This document shows positions 53,380-62,475 of a DNA stretch of 64,000 bases, in pieces. The number at the start of each line of letters is the position of its first letter. Position 1 is the stretch's first letter. The DNA comes from JBICHN01 sp043101845 (GTDB lineage: Bacteria; Planctomycetota; Phycisphaerae; Phycisphaerales; UBA5793): contig JBICHN010000004.1 in NCBI GenBank assembly GCA_043101845.1, positions 1 through 64,000 on the forward strand. The letters run 5' to 3'. Under the pieces are notes generated by a model. The model saw only the letters and a list, made by a program, of their open reading frames with translations. It was not told where the DNA came from and searched no databases. The translations under genes and the position numbers were made by a program.

Positions 53380-55632
53380 ATGCCCGAAACCGCCCCCTCC
53401 GCAATCCGGATCCGGACCCGGCGCCGCGCCCGCTTCGCGACCGGCGCCTTGATCGCCGCGGCCGTCATCGCCGCCGCGCCGGCGGTGAGCGCCCGCCCGC
53501 AGGACAGTGAACCGCCCGATCCCGTCGACCTCGCCCGCCTCGAACCCGCGACGCGGCCGGAAGTCGTCATGATCCGGACCGACGCGCCCCCCGAAATCGA
53601 CGGCCGCCTCGACGACCCCGCCTGGGACGCCGCCGCGGTCCTCGACGACTTCACCCAGGTCACCCCGGTCGAGGGCGCGGCGCCGAGCGAGCGCACCGAG
53701 GTCCGCCTCCTCTACGATCGCGACTTCCTCTATGTCGGCGTCCGCGCGTTCGACGCCGAACCGTCGAAGATCATCGCGAAGCAGATGCTCCGCGACGGCG
53801 ACCAGGACTCCGACGACCACATCCTCTTCGGCGTCGACCCGTTCCTCGATCGCCGCAACGGCTTCTTCTTCCAGGTGAACCCAAACGGCGCGCGCCTCGA
53901 CGGCCTCATCGAAGACAACCGCAACATCCGCGAGGACTGGGACGGCATCTGGTACGCGAAGTCGCGCGTCGACGACACGGGCTGGACCGCCGAGATCGCG
54001 ATCCCCTTCAAGACGATCAACTTCGACCCGAACGCGCCCGCGTGGGGCTTCAACTTCGAGCGCTTCATCCGCCGGCGGAACGAGATCGTGCGCTGGACCG
54101 CCGCGTCACCGAACAAGTCCCTGCGCACGGTCGCCGACTTCGGCAACCTCGAAGGCATCGAAGAGATCGACCAGGGCCTCGGCCTCGACTTCAAGCCGTT
54201 CATCGTCGGAACCTATCAGCTCGAGAACAACGAAGGCCGCGATGAGGAGTTCGAACTCGAGCCCGGCTTCGACCTCTTCTGGAAGATCACGCCGTCGCTC
54301 ACCGCGGCGCTCACGGTGAACACCGACTTCGCCGAGACCGAAGTCGACGAGCGCCGCGTGAACCTCACGCGCTTCCCGCTCTTCTTCCCCGAGAAGCGCG
54401 ACTTCTTCCTGCAGGACGCGTATGTGTTCAACTTCGGCGGCATCCGGCGCACGCCGCTCCCGTTCTTCTCGCGGCGCATCGGCATCGGACCCGGCGGCCA
54501 GGAAGTCCCGATCGATGTCGGCGTGAAGCTCACCGGCAACGCGGACCGCTGGAACATCGGCGTGCTCAGCGTGATGACCGAAGCCGCCGCGGGCGTCGAA
54601 GAGAAGAACCTGAGCGTCGGCCGCGTCGCGTACCAGATCGGCGACGAGTCGACCGTCGGCGCCATCTTCACCTCCGGCGACCCGCGCACGAACGGCGACA
54701 ACAACCTCGTCGGACTCGACCTCAACCTCCGCGACAGCAACTTCGACGGCTCGAACGCGCTCGAAGGGCACGCCTGGCTCCAGTCGACCGATTCGAGCGA
54801 CGCCGACGGCGGACGCGAGTTCGCGTGGGGCGGGTCGATCCTCTATCCGAACGACCGCGTGAACTGGGACCTCTTCTTCGCCCAGATCGATGAGGGCTAC
54901 AACCCGGCCCTCGGATTCGTGAGTCGGCGCGGCATCCGCGAGTACGGCGGCTCCTACCGCTATCGCTGGCGACCCGAAGATTCCTGGATGCGACGCTTCG
55001 ACCTCGGAAGCCGCTTCTTCCTCGTCACCACGCTCGACAACGAGATCGAAACGCTTTCGATCACGGCGCCGGGCGTCGAGTTCGAGAACAACGCGGGCGA
55101 CGAGTTCGAAATCGACCCCGAGTTCAACCGCGAGCAACTCTTCGAACCCTTCGAGATCGCGGACGGCGTGATCATCCCCGTCGGCGTCTACGACTTCGCC
55201 CGCCTCGAAACCTCGATGCGCACTTCGAGCGGCCGCCCGTTCGGTGTCGGCGTCGGCGTCGAGTTCGGCGACTTCTTCACCGGGTCGCGCACCGACTACG
55301 AGGCCGAGCTCGAATGGCGCGCCTCCGAGCACTTCTTCGCCTCGGCCGGGTACGAGATGAACGACATCGATCTGCCCCAGGGCGACTTCATCACCCGCAT
55401 CATCCGCGGCCGCGTGAATGTCATGTTCACGCCCGACCTCTCGTGGAACACGATCGCCCAGTACGACAATGTCTCGGAGTCGTTCGGCGTGAACAGCCGC
55501 GTGCGCTGGGAGATCGAGCCGGGCAACGAACTCTTCGTCGTCGTGAACAGCGGCTTCGATGTCGACAACGGATCCTTCCGCGCGACGACGAGCGAGATCA
55601 CGACGAAACTCGGCTGGACCTTCCGTTTCTGA
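53380..55632 (+). CDS. Outer-membrane protein with CBM9-like domain and DUF5916 barrel
   Basis: A 750-residue exported protein. Signal peptide to about residue 40. Residues about 60-240 are a CBM9-like DOMON-type sandwich (IDGRLDDPAWDAAAVLDDFT, LYDRDFLYVGVRAFD, GWTAEIAIPFKTI). From about 255 a DUF5916 region begins with the typical FPLFFPEKRDFFLQDAYVF and continues as alternating amphipathic strands to the final WTFRF, whose terminal Phe is the BAM recognition signal of outer-membrane barrels. It probably binds or lets through a carbohydrate or hydrophobic ligand. GGAG is near the ATG. Confidence 0.87.
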   Translation: MPETAPSAIRIRTRRRARFATGALIAAAVIAAAPAVSARPQDSEPPDPVDLARLEPATRPEVVMIRTDAPPEIDGRLDDPAWDAAAVLDDFTQVTPVEGAAPSERTEVRLLYDRDFLYVGVRAFDAEPSKIIAKQMLRDGDQDSDDHILFGVDPFLDRRNGFFFQVNPNGARLDGLIEDNRNIREDWDGIWYAKSRVDDTGWTAEIAIPFKTINFDPNAPAWGFNFERFIRRRNEIVRWTAASPNKSLRTVADFGNLEGIEEIDQGLGLDFKPFIVGTYQLENNEGRDEEFELEPGFDLFWKITPSLTAALTVNTDFAETEVDERRVNLTRFPLFFPEKRDFFLQDAYVFNFGGIRRTPLPFFSRRIGIGPGGQEVPIDVGVKLTGNADRWNIGVLSVMTEAAAGVEEKNLSVGRVAYQIGDESTVGAIFTSGDPRTNGDNNLVGLDLNLRDSNFDGSNALEGHAWLQSTDSSDADGGREFAWGGSILYPNDRVNWDLFFAQIDEGYNPALGFVSRRGIREYGGSYRYRWRPEDSWMRRFDLGSRFFLVTTLDNEIETLSITAPGVEFENNAGDEFEIDPEFNREQLFEPFEIADGVIIPVGVYDFARLETSMRTSSGRPFGVGVGVEFGDFFTGSRTDYEAELEWRASEHFFASAGYEMNDIDLPQGDFITRIIRGRVNVMFTPDLSWNTIAQYDNVSESFGVNSRVRWEIEPGNELFVVVNSGFDVDNGSFRATTSEITTKLGWTFRF

Positions 55633-55648
55633 CGATCGGCGCGCGATC

Positions 55649-55830
55649 CCGGGGTGGAACAGGCCTCGGCGCCTGTTCGAAGCTCGATCAACGAAGAGCA
55701 AGCGCACGCACGCGTCACCTCCGCCCACGCCGGAGATGAGGCCCGGCGAATCTCCGGATCCGACGCCCACCCCGGCGCGTCGCGCCCCTTCGAAACAGAA
55801 TCACCACAGAGACGCAGAGACGCCGAGACG
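55649..55830. repeat. Composite repeat R6-R5-R8
   Basis: Modules: R6 55649-55681, 17 bp after the stop; R5 55729-55764; R8 55799-55830. It occupies most of the gap to the convergent membrane protein gene. Confidence 0.8.
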
Positions 55831-55921
55831 ATCCGGAAGATAAGGAGGCGTCAAGACACCGGATTCCCTTCGCCGCGACCGCCGGGAGCGCTTCCGCCTC
55901 CCCCGGGCGCGCCGCGCGCCC

Positions 55922-56872
55922 TCATTCGATCCCCGCGACGATGACCGTGAACATCCCGACGAAAAAGAACGAGAGCGGCGCGCCGATCGCGGCCGACGCC
56001 AGAATGAGCCCGATCGCCCGCGCGCCCGGCCACGACTGATGAAGGTACCGCTTCGTGGCGATCCACCACCAGACCACGAGCCAGAGCGGCGCCAGCGCGA
56101 GAAAGCAGATTCGCCACATGAGATCGATCCCATACCAACCGATCGGGTAATTGAGAACAACCTGAATCATCCCCGCAAGAACAAAGATCACCGCCAGGAG
56201 AGCCGTGAGCGACACGAACCCGTACACGCACACTCGAACGAGATCCCCGTTCGAGACTGCGGGCGTTCGATGAGCGAACTGGAATACGACGAATTTCGCG
56301 AGAAGAAACTGAGCGGCGAACCAGAAGAGAATCGGCCACACGCCCGAGAACGCCGGGAACGCGGCCAGTCCGATGAGTTCATGGACGCTCAATTGCATCC
56401 ACTCGACGAACCGGCGCGCGATGTGCGCTGGTCCGGACGCCCCCGGGTTCACAATGACGGCAGCGGCCATGCGGTTCCACACGATGATTTCGCTCGCGCG
56501 CGCCATCGCCTCGCTGACGAGGAATAGGACGAGTCCGAACAGTGCGATCAACACAAGCGGCCCGAGCCGGACCGCATGCCCGCGCCCTACCTCTCGCCAG
56601 AATCGCCACGGCAGGAGTAACTCGAAGAGCGTCCGGAGCAGGCTTCGCGCGGCCGACGCCCAGCCCCCGCCCCGCATCCATGCGTGCTCGAACAACCACG
56701 GATGCACACCGCCGCCGGCCGTCACGAGCGCTCGCATCGAACTTCGCTCGCCGCACTCCGCGCACTGCACTTCGAGCGGCCACGCGCCGTCCGTCGTCAG
56801 CAACGCCCCGCGCTGGTCATACCCACAACGCGCGCAGAAGAGTTCCTGTTCAATCCCGGACACGCTCGACAT
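55922..56872 (-). CDS. Multi-pass membrane protein with N-terminal zinc ribbon
   Basis: A 316-residue protein. The N-terminal ribbon is CARCGYD...CAEC (about 13-42) with a longer middle than its relatives here, followed by VHPWLFEHAW and five or six hydrophobic helices (FFLVSEAMARASEII-type spacing, YIP1-like layout). Function unknown. Start MSSVSGIEQEL at 56872 chosen over the upstream Met because it places the ribbon at the usual distance; GAGGGCG lies about 10 nt upstream. Confidence 0.68.
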   Translation of the reverse strand: MSSVSGIEQELFCARCGYDQRGALLTTDGAWPLEVQCAECGERSSMRALVTAGGGVHPWLFEHAWMRGGGWASAARSLLRTLFELLLPWRFWREVGRGHAVRLGPLVLIALFGLVLFLVSEAMARASEIIVWNRMAAAVIVNPGASGPAHIARRFVEWMQLSVHELIGLAAFPAFSGVWPILFWFAAQFLLAKFVVFQFAHRTPAVSNGDLVRVCVYGFVSLTALLAVIFVLAGMIQVVLNYPIGWYGIDLMWRICFLALAPLWLVVWWWIATKRYLHQSWPGARAIGLILASAAIGAPLSFFFVGMFTVIVAGIE

Positions 56873-57003
56873 GCGCTGGTCGCCCTCGAAACTCACCCGT
56901 TCAGGAGCCACCAGCATACACAAAAACACGCGACTTCATTCCACCCCTTCGCCTCGACCGCCGGGAGCGCTTTCGGCGCGCGATGAACGACGCGAGCGCC
57001 TCC

Positions 57004-58158
57004 TCACCCACCGCCCACCGCCCGCACCGCGTCGGCGATCGCCTCCGGCTCGTATTCCGCGACGAAGTGGCTCGCGTCCCGGGCGATCGTGACGCCGCGC
57101 ACGAGGCCGGCGTCCCAGCGCGAGAGAAACTCTTCGAGCGCCGGGAACCGCGCCTGGCGCGAACGCTCGTCGATGCACACCTCGAGCCCGTCGACCACGC
57201 GACAGAACGACGCGTCCGGACAGACCTGCGCCGCCGACGCGTCGCAGCGCAGCGCGCCGAGGAGCGCATCGCGCGCGCCGATCACGAAGAACACCGGCCG
57301 GTCCGACATCGCGATGACGCCCGCCTCGGCCTCGAGCATGAGCGCCGGATCGCTCGACAGAAAGTGGTACGGCCGATTCGTCGGCTGCATGTGGTCGTCG
57401 CTTCGCGGCCGCCCCGTGTCGACTTCGAGAAACGGCGCCCAGTACGCGTCGCGGACCGCGTCGTACGCCGCCGACCCGCGCGGCCCATGGAGAAGCGCAA
57501 GCGACTCGCCCACGCGGCGCGGCAGGACGCCGCTCGCGATCATCGCCTCGCTTCGCGTCACATTCGTGTTCACCCAGTCGAGCGAATCGTGAAACAACGC
57601 CGCGTTCTCCGGCGTGATCGGCCACGCCCAGGTGTTCAGTACGACGACGCCGCGGAACCGCGACGCCTCGCGCCCCGCGACCGTGAACCCGATCGGCCCG
57701 CCCCAGTCGTGGACCACGAGCACCGCGTCGCGCACCTCGAGCGCCTGCACGAACGCGGTCATCGCGTCCGCGTGCGATCGCGCCGAGTACGCGAACGAAT
57801 CGGGATCGGGCTTGTCCGACAAGCCGAAGCCGTAGAGATCGGGCGCGATGACGCGCCATCCGTCCGCGACGAGGTCGGCCACGACCTCGCGATACATGAA
57901 CGACCAGGTCGGGTTGCCGTGAAAGAGGATCGCGGTTCCGACCGGATCCACGCGCGGCCCCTCGTCGAGGTAATGCACGACGCCGTGCTCGAGCTCGACG
58001 CACTGGTGCGCGAACGGATACTCGGCCGGATCAACCACAAACGCCGGCCCCCACCCCGGCGGACACGCCCCCTGCCGCCCGAACGCGGCATTCGTGATGG
58101 CCGCGAGAACGAGGAGAAGGGAAGAGACGCACACGACGACGCGACGATGATTCCCCAT
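57004..58158 (-). CDS. Exported haloalkane dehalogenase-like alpha/beta hydrolase
   Basis: A 384-residue enzyme with a signal peptide (MGNHRRVVVCVSSLLLVLAA, cleavage near AAFGRQG). Dehalogenase features: oxyanion and halide-binding Asn in FHGNPTWSF, nucleophile Asp followed by Trp in VVHDWGGPIGF, an acidic residue in VIGARDALLG, and His in DASHFVAEYEPEA. These halide-site residues favour haloalkane dehalogenase (HLD-I/III type) over an ordinary esterase. Unusual are the export signal, one early Cys pair, and a Cys-rich insertion of about 30 residues near 300 (CDASAAQVCPDASFCRVV). Substrate unknown. Confidence 0.8.
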   Translation of the reverse strand: MGNHRRVVVCVSSLLLVLAAITNAAFGRQGACPPGWGPAFVVDPAEYPFAHQCVELEHGVVHYLDEGPRVDPVGTAILFHGNPTWSFMYREVVADLVADGWRVIAPDLYGFGLSDKPDPDSFAYSARSHADAMTAFVQALEVRDAVLVVHDWGGPIGFTVAGREASRFRGVVVLNTWAWPITPENAALFHDSLDWVNTNVTRSEAMIASGVLPRRVGESLALLHGPRGSAAYDAVRDAYWAPFLEVDTGRPRSDDHMQPTNRPYHFLSSDPALMLEAEAGVIAMSDRPVFFVIGARDALLGALRCDASAAQVCPDASFCRVVDGLEVCIDERSRQARFPALEEFLSRWDAGLVRGVTIARDASHFVAEYEPEAIADAVRAVGGG

Positions 58159-58231
58159 GCGACCAGCCTACCGCGCGTCGTCCGTTCGACTCGCGAGGAA
58201 AACCCGCCCATCCACTCGAAAATCGTCCCCC

Positions 58232-58481
58232 AAGCCGGACTGAAGCGCCGACAAGCGCCGCGCCGTCGAGCGGAGGTCCGGTTCGATCGCGCCGCGCACG
58301 CTCAAATCACGACGATCGTCATGGCGCCATCAGCCTTCTTAGAGCCGCGGCGTGCCGCCGGGGTCGAGGCGCAGCCCCCCAACGGGGGCGGAGCCTCGAA
58401 GCTCGACGCCCGCTGCGCAGCGATCGGGGCTCCGCGGGATCACCCCCGGCGCCGCGACCCCGTGCACAGCACGCGGCTCGA
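58232..58481. repeat. Composite repeat R1-R4
   Basis: R1 at 58232-58285 and R4 at 58340-58481. No R7 follows; after 58481 the DNA becomes AT-richer, approaching the recA promoter. Confidence 0.8.
58340..58481 (+). repeat. R4 cruciform element, copy 6
   Basis: Same orientation as copy 1. The right end is degraded by one base (CGCGGCTCGA instead of CGCGGCTCTA). Confidence 0.78.
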
Positions 58482-58518
58482 TGGCACGAACAGATTCCCA
58501 AACAAATCCCCAAAAAAG

Positions 58519-58537
58519 TTCACTTGCCAGTTGACAA
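58519..58537 (+). promoter_or_regulatory. Probable recA promoter region with TTGACA and a GTTCAC half-site
   Basis: GTTCACTTGCCAGTTGACA contains an exact TTGACA (58532-58537), rare in this DNA, and GTTCAC (58519-58524), the half-site of the palindrome at 44657. No clear -10 box follows at 17 bp. A link to the S24 repressor or a LexA-type control is inference. Confidence 0.4.
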
Positions 58538-58777
58538 ACCCCGAACATCGGCGATCCTCATTGATACCGAACAGATCCCGCACGAGACCCGTTCGAAATG
58601 AGGCCTCCGATGCCCGTTTCCACCGCCGCGCGCGCCGCGTTGACCGCTAAGATGAACGGAACTTCGCCCCGGCCCGCGGCCTCGGCCCCCACGACGCCCG
58701 CCGCCATCGCCCCCGGCCGGCCGAATTCGACGACGACGAAACGGACACGGACACGGACGACCCCGACCGCCGCAGAC

Positions 58778-58798
58778 GCAGCAGCAGCAGCAGCAGCA
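58778..58798 (+). repeat. (GCA)7 microsatellite just before recA
   Basis: Seven GCA units end 3 nt before ATG 58802 and 15 nt before ATG 58814. In frame they would encode an Ala run if translation began further upstream. Confidence 0.85.
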
Positions 58799-58813
58799 AG
58801 GATGAGCCCCACC

Positions 58814-59932
58814 ATGGCCAGCAGCAGCACCAGCACCACGACTTCCTCCGCCGCCCCGAAGGCCGACCAGCAGGCCCGCGCCCAGATGCTCGAACGCACG
58901 ATCACCCAGATCGAGCGCTCCTTCGGCAAGGGCGCCATCATGAAACTCGACGGCGAAACCCTCCAGCCCGTCGAGGGCATCTCGACCGGCGCCATCTCGC
59001 TCGACCTCGCGCTCGGCGGGCGCGGCGTCCCCCGCGGCCGCATCGCCGAGTTCTACGGCCCGGAGTCGTCCGGCAAGACGACGCTCGCCCTCCATGTCAT
59101 CGCGTCGACCCAGAAGAACGGCGGCGTCGCCGCCTTCATCGACGCCGAGCACGCGCTCGACCCCTCCTGGGCCCGCCGCCTCGGCGTGAACATCGATGAG
59201 CTCCTCGTGAGCCAGCCCGACACCGGCGAGCAGGCGATGGAGATCTGCGAACTCCTCGTCCGTTCGAACGCGGTCGATGTCGTCGTCGTCGACTCGGTCG
59301 CGGCGCTCATCCCCCGCGCCGAAATCGAAGGCGAGATGGGCGACAGCCATGTCGGCCTCCAGGCGCGCCTCATGAGCCAGGCCATGCGCAAGCTCACCGG
59401 CGCCATCTCGAAGTCGCGCACCACCGTCATCTTCATCAACCAGATCCGCGAGAAGATCGGCGTCATGTTCGGCTCGCCCGAAACGACCCCCGGCGGACGC
59501 GCGCTCAAGTTCTACTCGTCCGTGCGCATCGACATCCGGCGCATCAGCTCGATCAAGGATGGCGATACGAATGTCGGCAACCGCGTCCGCGCCCGCGTCG
59601 TGAAGAACAAGGTCGCCCCGCCCTTCCGCGACGCCGAGTTCGACATCATGTTCAACGAGGGCATCTCCGCGTCGGGCGACCTCCTCGACCTCGCCGTGAA
59701 CGACGGCATCGTCCAGAAGTCCGGCGCCTGGTTCAGCTACGGCGACATCCGCCTCGGCCAGGGACGCGAGAACTCGAAGCAGTTCCTCCGCGAGAACCCC
59801 GACCTCTTCACCGAGATCCACGCGAAGGTCCTCGAGAAGAACGGCATCGCCGGCCCGAACGCGCCGAAGCCCGAAGTCGAGGCCGCCGAGAAGGACGACA
59901 AGTCGAAGGCGAAATCGAACGGCAAGAAGTGA
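58814..59932 (+). CDS. recA: Recombinase RecA
   Basis: A 372-residue strand-exchange ATPase that also triggers self-cleavage of LexA/CI-type repressors. Walker A is GPESSGKTT near residue 86, with FIDAEHALDP, VVVDSVAALIPRAE and the L1/L2 loops (GEMGDSHVGLQARLMSQAMR, FINQIREKIGVMFGSPETT). The Ser/Thr-rich N-terminus (MASSSTSTTTSS) and Lys-rich C-terminus (DKSKAKSNGKK) are variable. ATG 58802 is equally possible; the frame further upstream crosses a (GCA)7 run and is Thr/Pro-rich, so I exclude it. An R2 tract begins two bases after the stop. Confidence 0.96.
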   Translation: MASSSTSTTTSSAAPKADQQARAQMLERTITQIERSFGKGAIMKLDGETLQPVEGISTGAISLDLALGGRGVPRGRIAEFYGPESSGKTTLALHVIASTQKNGGVAAFIDAEHALDPSWARRLGVNIDELLVSQPDTGEQAMEICELLVRSNAVDVVVVDSVAALIPRAEIEGEMGDSHVGLQARLMSQAMRKLTGAISKSRTTVIFINQIREKIGVMFGSPETTPGGRALKFYSSVRIDIRRISSIKDGDTNVGNRVRARVVKNKVAPPFRDAEFDIMFNEGISASGDLLDLAVNDGIVQKSGAWFSYGDIRLGQGRENSKQFLRENPDLFTEIHAKVLEKNGIAGPNAPKPEVEAAEKDDKSKAKSNGKK

Positions 59933-59933
59933 G

Positions 59934-60120
59934 GTCGGAAGAGACGGAGAGACGGAGTCACGAAGAGACGGAGTGCGCGAATACGCGAGCCGGGGCGCGC
60001 CGCCCCGTTCAACCCGCGAATCTCCCATATCGTCCGTCATTACGAGAACCGTCCCCCCAAGCCGGACTGAAGCGCCGACAAGCTCCGCGCCGTCGAGCGC
60101 AGGTCCGGTTCCGACCGTCG
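59934..60120. repeat. Composite repeat R2-R3-R1 after recA
   Basis: Modules: R2 59934-59974, R3 59986-60020, R1 60059-60120. It separates recA from the GNAT/terminase operon. GGGAGGAAGG at about 60173-60182 lies further on but 46 nt before the next start. Confidence 0.8.
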
Positions 60121-60227
60121 AGCGGCGCCCGCAGCGCCGACCGCGCATCCCAAACGCCACCGAGGACCCGCAAGGGAGGAAGGACATCCGAACCGCCGCC
60201 GCAGCATGACCCGACGGAGCGCTTCGC

Positions 60228-61256
60228 ATGTCCGACCGACACGACCAGATCTCCGCGCCGCCGCGGCCACCCGCGCGCGCCGGCGCGGTCGAACCCGTCC
60301 GCATTCACCGCGTCGCACGGGAGCGTGCGCAGCGCCGACCCGCTCCGGGTCCGCCCACATCGACCTCGACCACGCCCGTGCGCGCGCCGGTCCGCGTCGC
60401 CGTTCATGAGCGCGCGCACACCGGCGCGACCAAGCCCGTCCGGCGACCGATCGCGCTCACGATCGAACCGGCGACCCTCGACGCATACGACGCGCTGAAG
60501 CGTTTCCACTACCGCGACGGTGGAGCCGGCGGCGGGACGCGACCCGGTGTCGGCGCGACCGTCTTCGCCGCCTGGGCGCCGCGTCCCGATCACTTCGCCG
60601 GCGATCCTCTGGACAAATACCTCGACCGCCCCGCGCCGCCGCGCGAACTCGCCGGCGTCCTCGTCCGCGCGCGTCCCGCGCTCACGAACACGCTTCGCGA
60701 CTTCGCGACGCGCGGCCGATATGTCGGCCTCACCCCCGCCGCGCGCGCGCACGCGATCAACGCCGAACTCCGCGTCATCGCGCGCGTTATCGTGAGTCCG
60801 CGCTACCGCGGCCTCGGCGTCGCGACGCGCCTCGTACAGCATGCGCTCGACCACCCCGAAACGATCTACACCGAAGCGATCGCCGCGATGGGTCGCGTGA
60901 GTCCGTTCTTCGAACGCGCCGGCATGACGCGCTACGACGCCCCGCGCCGTGCCGCGGATGATCGACTGCTCGAAGCGCTCGACGAGACCGGCCTCGACCG
61001 GCGCGCACTGCTGCTCGAGACCTCGCTCCTTCGCGCCCGCCTCGCGCGCCTCGATCCGACGGCGCGCACGCTCATCGAACACGAACTCATCCACTGGGCC
61101 GCGAGCGCCCGCTTCCTCGAGACGCGACGCGCCGACCGCGCATCGCTCGACGACGCGGCCCGCCTCGCCGCCCGCCGACTCTTCGGCCGTCCCGTCTACT
61201 ACCTCCACCGCGCCTCCGACGCATCCCTCCCCGCCGAACCGGAGACCACCGCATGA
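60228..61256 (+). CDS. GNAT-fold acyltransferase in a terminase operon (Mom-like candidate)
   Basis: A 342-residue protein. The first 75 residues are Pro/Arg-rich and probably disordered. Residues about 85-250 are a GNAT fold: ARVIVSPRYRGLGVATRLVQ is motif A with the acyl-CoA pyrophosphate loop, and MGRVSPFFERAGMTRYDAP is the motif B region. GNATs of this kind, with their ATPase partners, belong in my recollection to phage-associated DNA-modification enzymes related to Mu Mom; that is inference. The C-terminus is helical. It is the first of four genes joined by ATGA overlaps with ParB-like and terminase genes. Confidence 0.75.
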   Translation: MSDRHDQISAPPRPPARAGAVEPVRIHRVARERAQRRPAPGPPTSTSTTPVRAPVRVAVHERAHTGATKPVRRPIALTIEPATLDAYDALKRFHYRDGGAGGGTRPGVGATVFAAWAPRPDHFAGDPLDKYLDRPAPPRELAGVLVRARPALTNTLRDFATRGRYVGLTPAARAHAINAELRVIARVIVSPRYRGLGVATRLVQHALDHPETIYTEAIAAMGRVSPFFERAGMTRYDAPRRAADDRLLEALDETGLDRRALLLETSLLRARLARLDPTARTLIEHELIHWAASARFLETRRADRASLDDAARLAARRLFGRPVYYLHRASDASLPAEPETTA

Positions 61257-61879
61257 CGACCGCGACTACGACCCAGATCGAACGCGTCGACCTCCCGCTC
61301 GACGCCCTGCGCGGCCGGGCCGACAACGCGAACGCGATGCCCCGCGCCGCCTTCCGCAAACTCGTCGCGCACCTCGACCGCACCGGCCGCTACCCGCCGA
61401 TCATCGTGCGCCCCTGCCCCGACGAGCCGGACGCGTACGAAATCCTCGATGGCCATCATCGCGTGAAGGCGCTGCGCGCGATCGGCCGCGCGGCGACGGC
61501 CCGCTGCGAAGTCTGGCCCGTCGACGACGCCGAGGCGCTCACGCTCCTCACGACGCTCAACCGTCTCGAAGGGCGCGATGATCCGGCGAAGCGCACGGCC
61601 CTCATCGCGGAACTCACAATTCGACTCGGCGCCGCGCGCGTCGCCGAGCGCCTGCCCGAATCGAAGCGCGCCGTCGAGAAGCTCGCGCGTCTCGCGTCGA
61701 CGGCGCCCCCCGCGCCGGCGCGGCCGCCGCGCCCCGAATCGATTCCCGAGCCGATCACCTTCTTCCTCACGCGCGACCAGCGCGCGCTCCTCGAACTCCG
61801 CCTCGCCGAGTTCGACGGCTCGCGCTCGAAGCGGCTCGTCGCCCTGCTCGACCTCGACGATGAAGGAGTGCACCCGTGA
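61253..61879 (+). CDS. ParB-like nuclease-domain protein
   Basis: A 208-residue protein. Residues about 8-110 form a ParB/Sulfiredoxin domain with the motif EILDGHHRVKALRAIGR near residue 63-79, which in ParB binds CTP or ATP. A helical part follows (ERLPESKRAVEKLARLAS), then a Pro-rich linker and a short C-terminal helix. Phage ParB-like proteins often sit next to terminase and DNA-modification genes, as here. Start overlaps the GNAT stop as ATGA. Confidence 0.82.
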   Translation: MTTATTTQIERVDLPLDALRGRADNANAMPRAAFRKLVAHLDRTGRYPPIIVRPCPDEPDAYEILDGHHRVKALRAIGRAATARCEVWPVDDAEALTLLTTLNRLEGRDDPAKRTALIAELTIRLGAARVAERLPESKRAVEKLARLASTAPPAPARPPRPESIPEPITFFLTRDQRALLELRLAEFDGSRSKRLVALLDLDDEGVHP

Positions 61880-62475
61880 CGATCGAATCCCACGACGAGC
61901 GCCCGCCGCGGCACTCCGATGACCGGAAAAAGAAAACACGCCGCCGACGGCGCAAGCGCTCGAACCGCGTCACCCGCGCCCGCGCCGAACGCCTGCTCGA
62001 TGCGATCTACGAGGCGAACGAAGACCTCGCCGAGGTCGCGCGAAGCGAAGGCCTCACGCTCCGCGATCTCGCGCGCTGGGCGAACGAGCCCGTCACGGCC
62101 GCGACGCTCGACGGACTCTGTCGACTCCATGACGCGAAGGCCCAGGTGCTGCTCAGCCGCTACCGCACGCTCGCCGCGGCGAAGCTCTTCGAACTCTCGG
62201 GCGAGCCTGACGCGAGCCGCGAGATCGTCCGCAAGGCCTGCGTCGATCTGCTCAAGCTCTCCGTCATCGAGCCGGTCGCGTCGCTCCTCGCCGCCACGGG
62301 CGGTGGCGAAGACGCGTCGGCCCCCGAACTCGCGTTCGATCTCGGCGTGCTCGACGAGCTCCGCGACCTCATGCGCGCCGCCGGCGACTCTGATCTGGAT
62401 GACGAAGACGAGGACGACCACGACGACGACGGCGAACTCGGCGTGACCGAAGCGAACGGAGCGGATCCCTCATGA
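61876..62475 (+). CDS. Small terminase-like HTH protein
   Basis: A 199-residue protein with a highly basic N-terminus (RKKKTRRRRRKRSNR), a helix-turn-helix (NEDLAEVARSEGLTLRDLAR, about 49-68), central helices and a very acidic tail (DLDDEDEDDHDDDGE). By size, HTH and position before the large terminase it is the candidate small subunit that recognises packaging DNA. No sequence motif proves this. Overlaps both neighbours by ATGA. Confidence 0.65.
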   Translation: MTIESHDERPPRHSDDRKKKTRRRRRKRSNRVTRARAERLLDAIYEANEDLAEVARSEGLTLRDLARWANEPVTAATLDGLCRLHDAKAQVLLSRYRTLAAAKLFELSGEPDASREIVRKACVDLLKLSVIEPVASLLAATGGGEDASAPELAFDLGVLDELRDLMRAAGDSDLDDEDEDDHDDDGELGVTEANGADPS

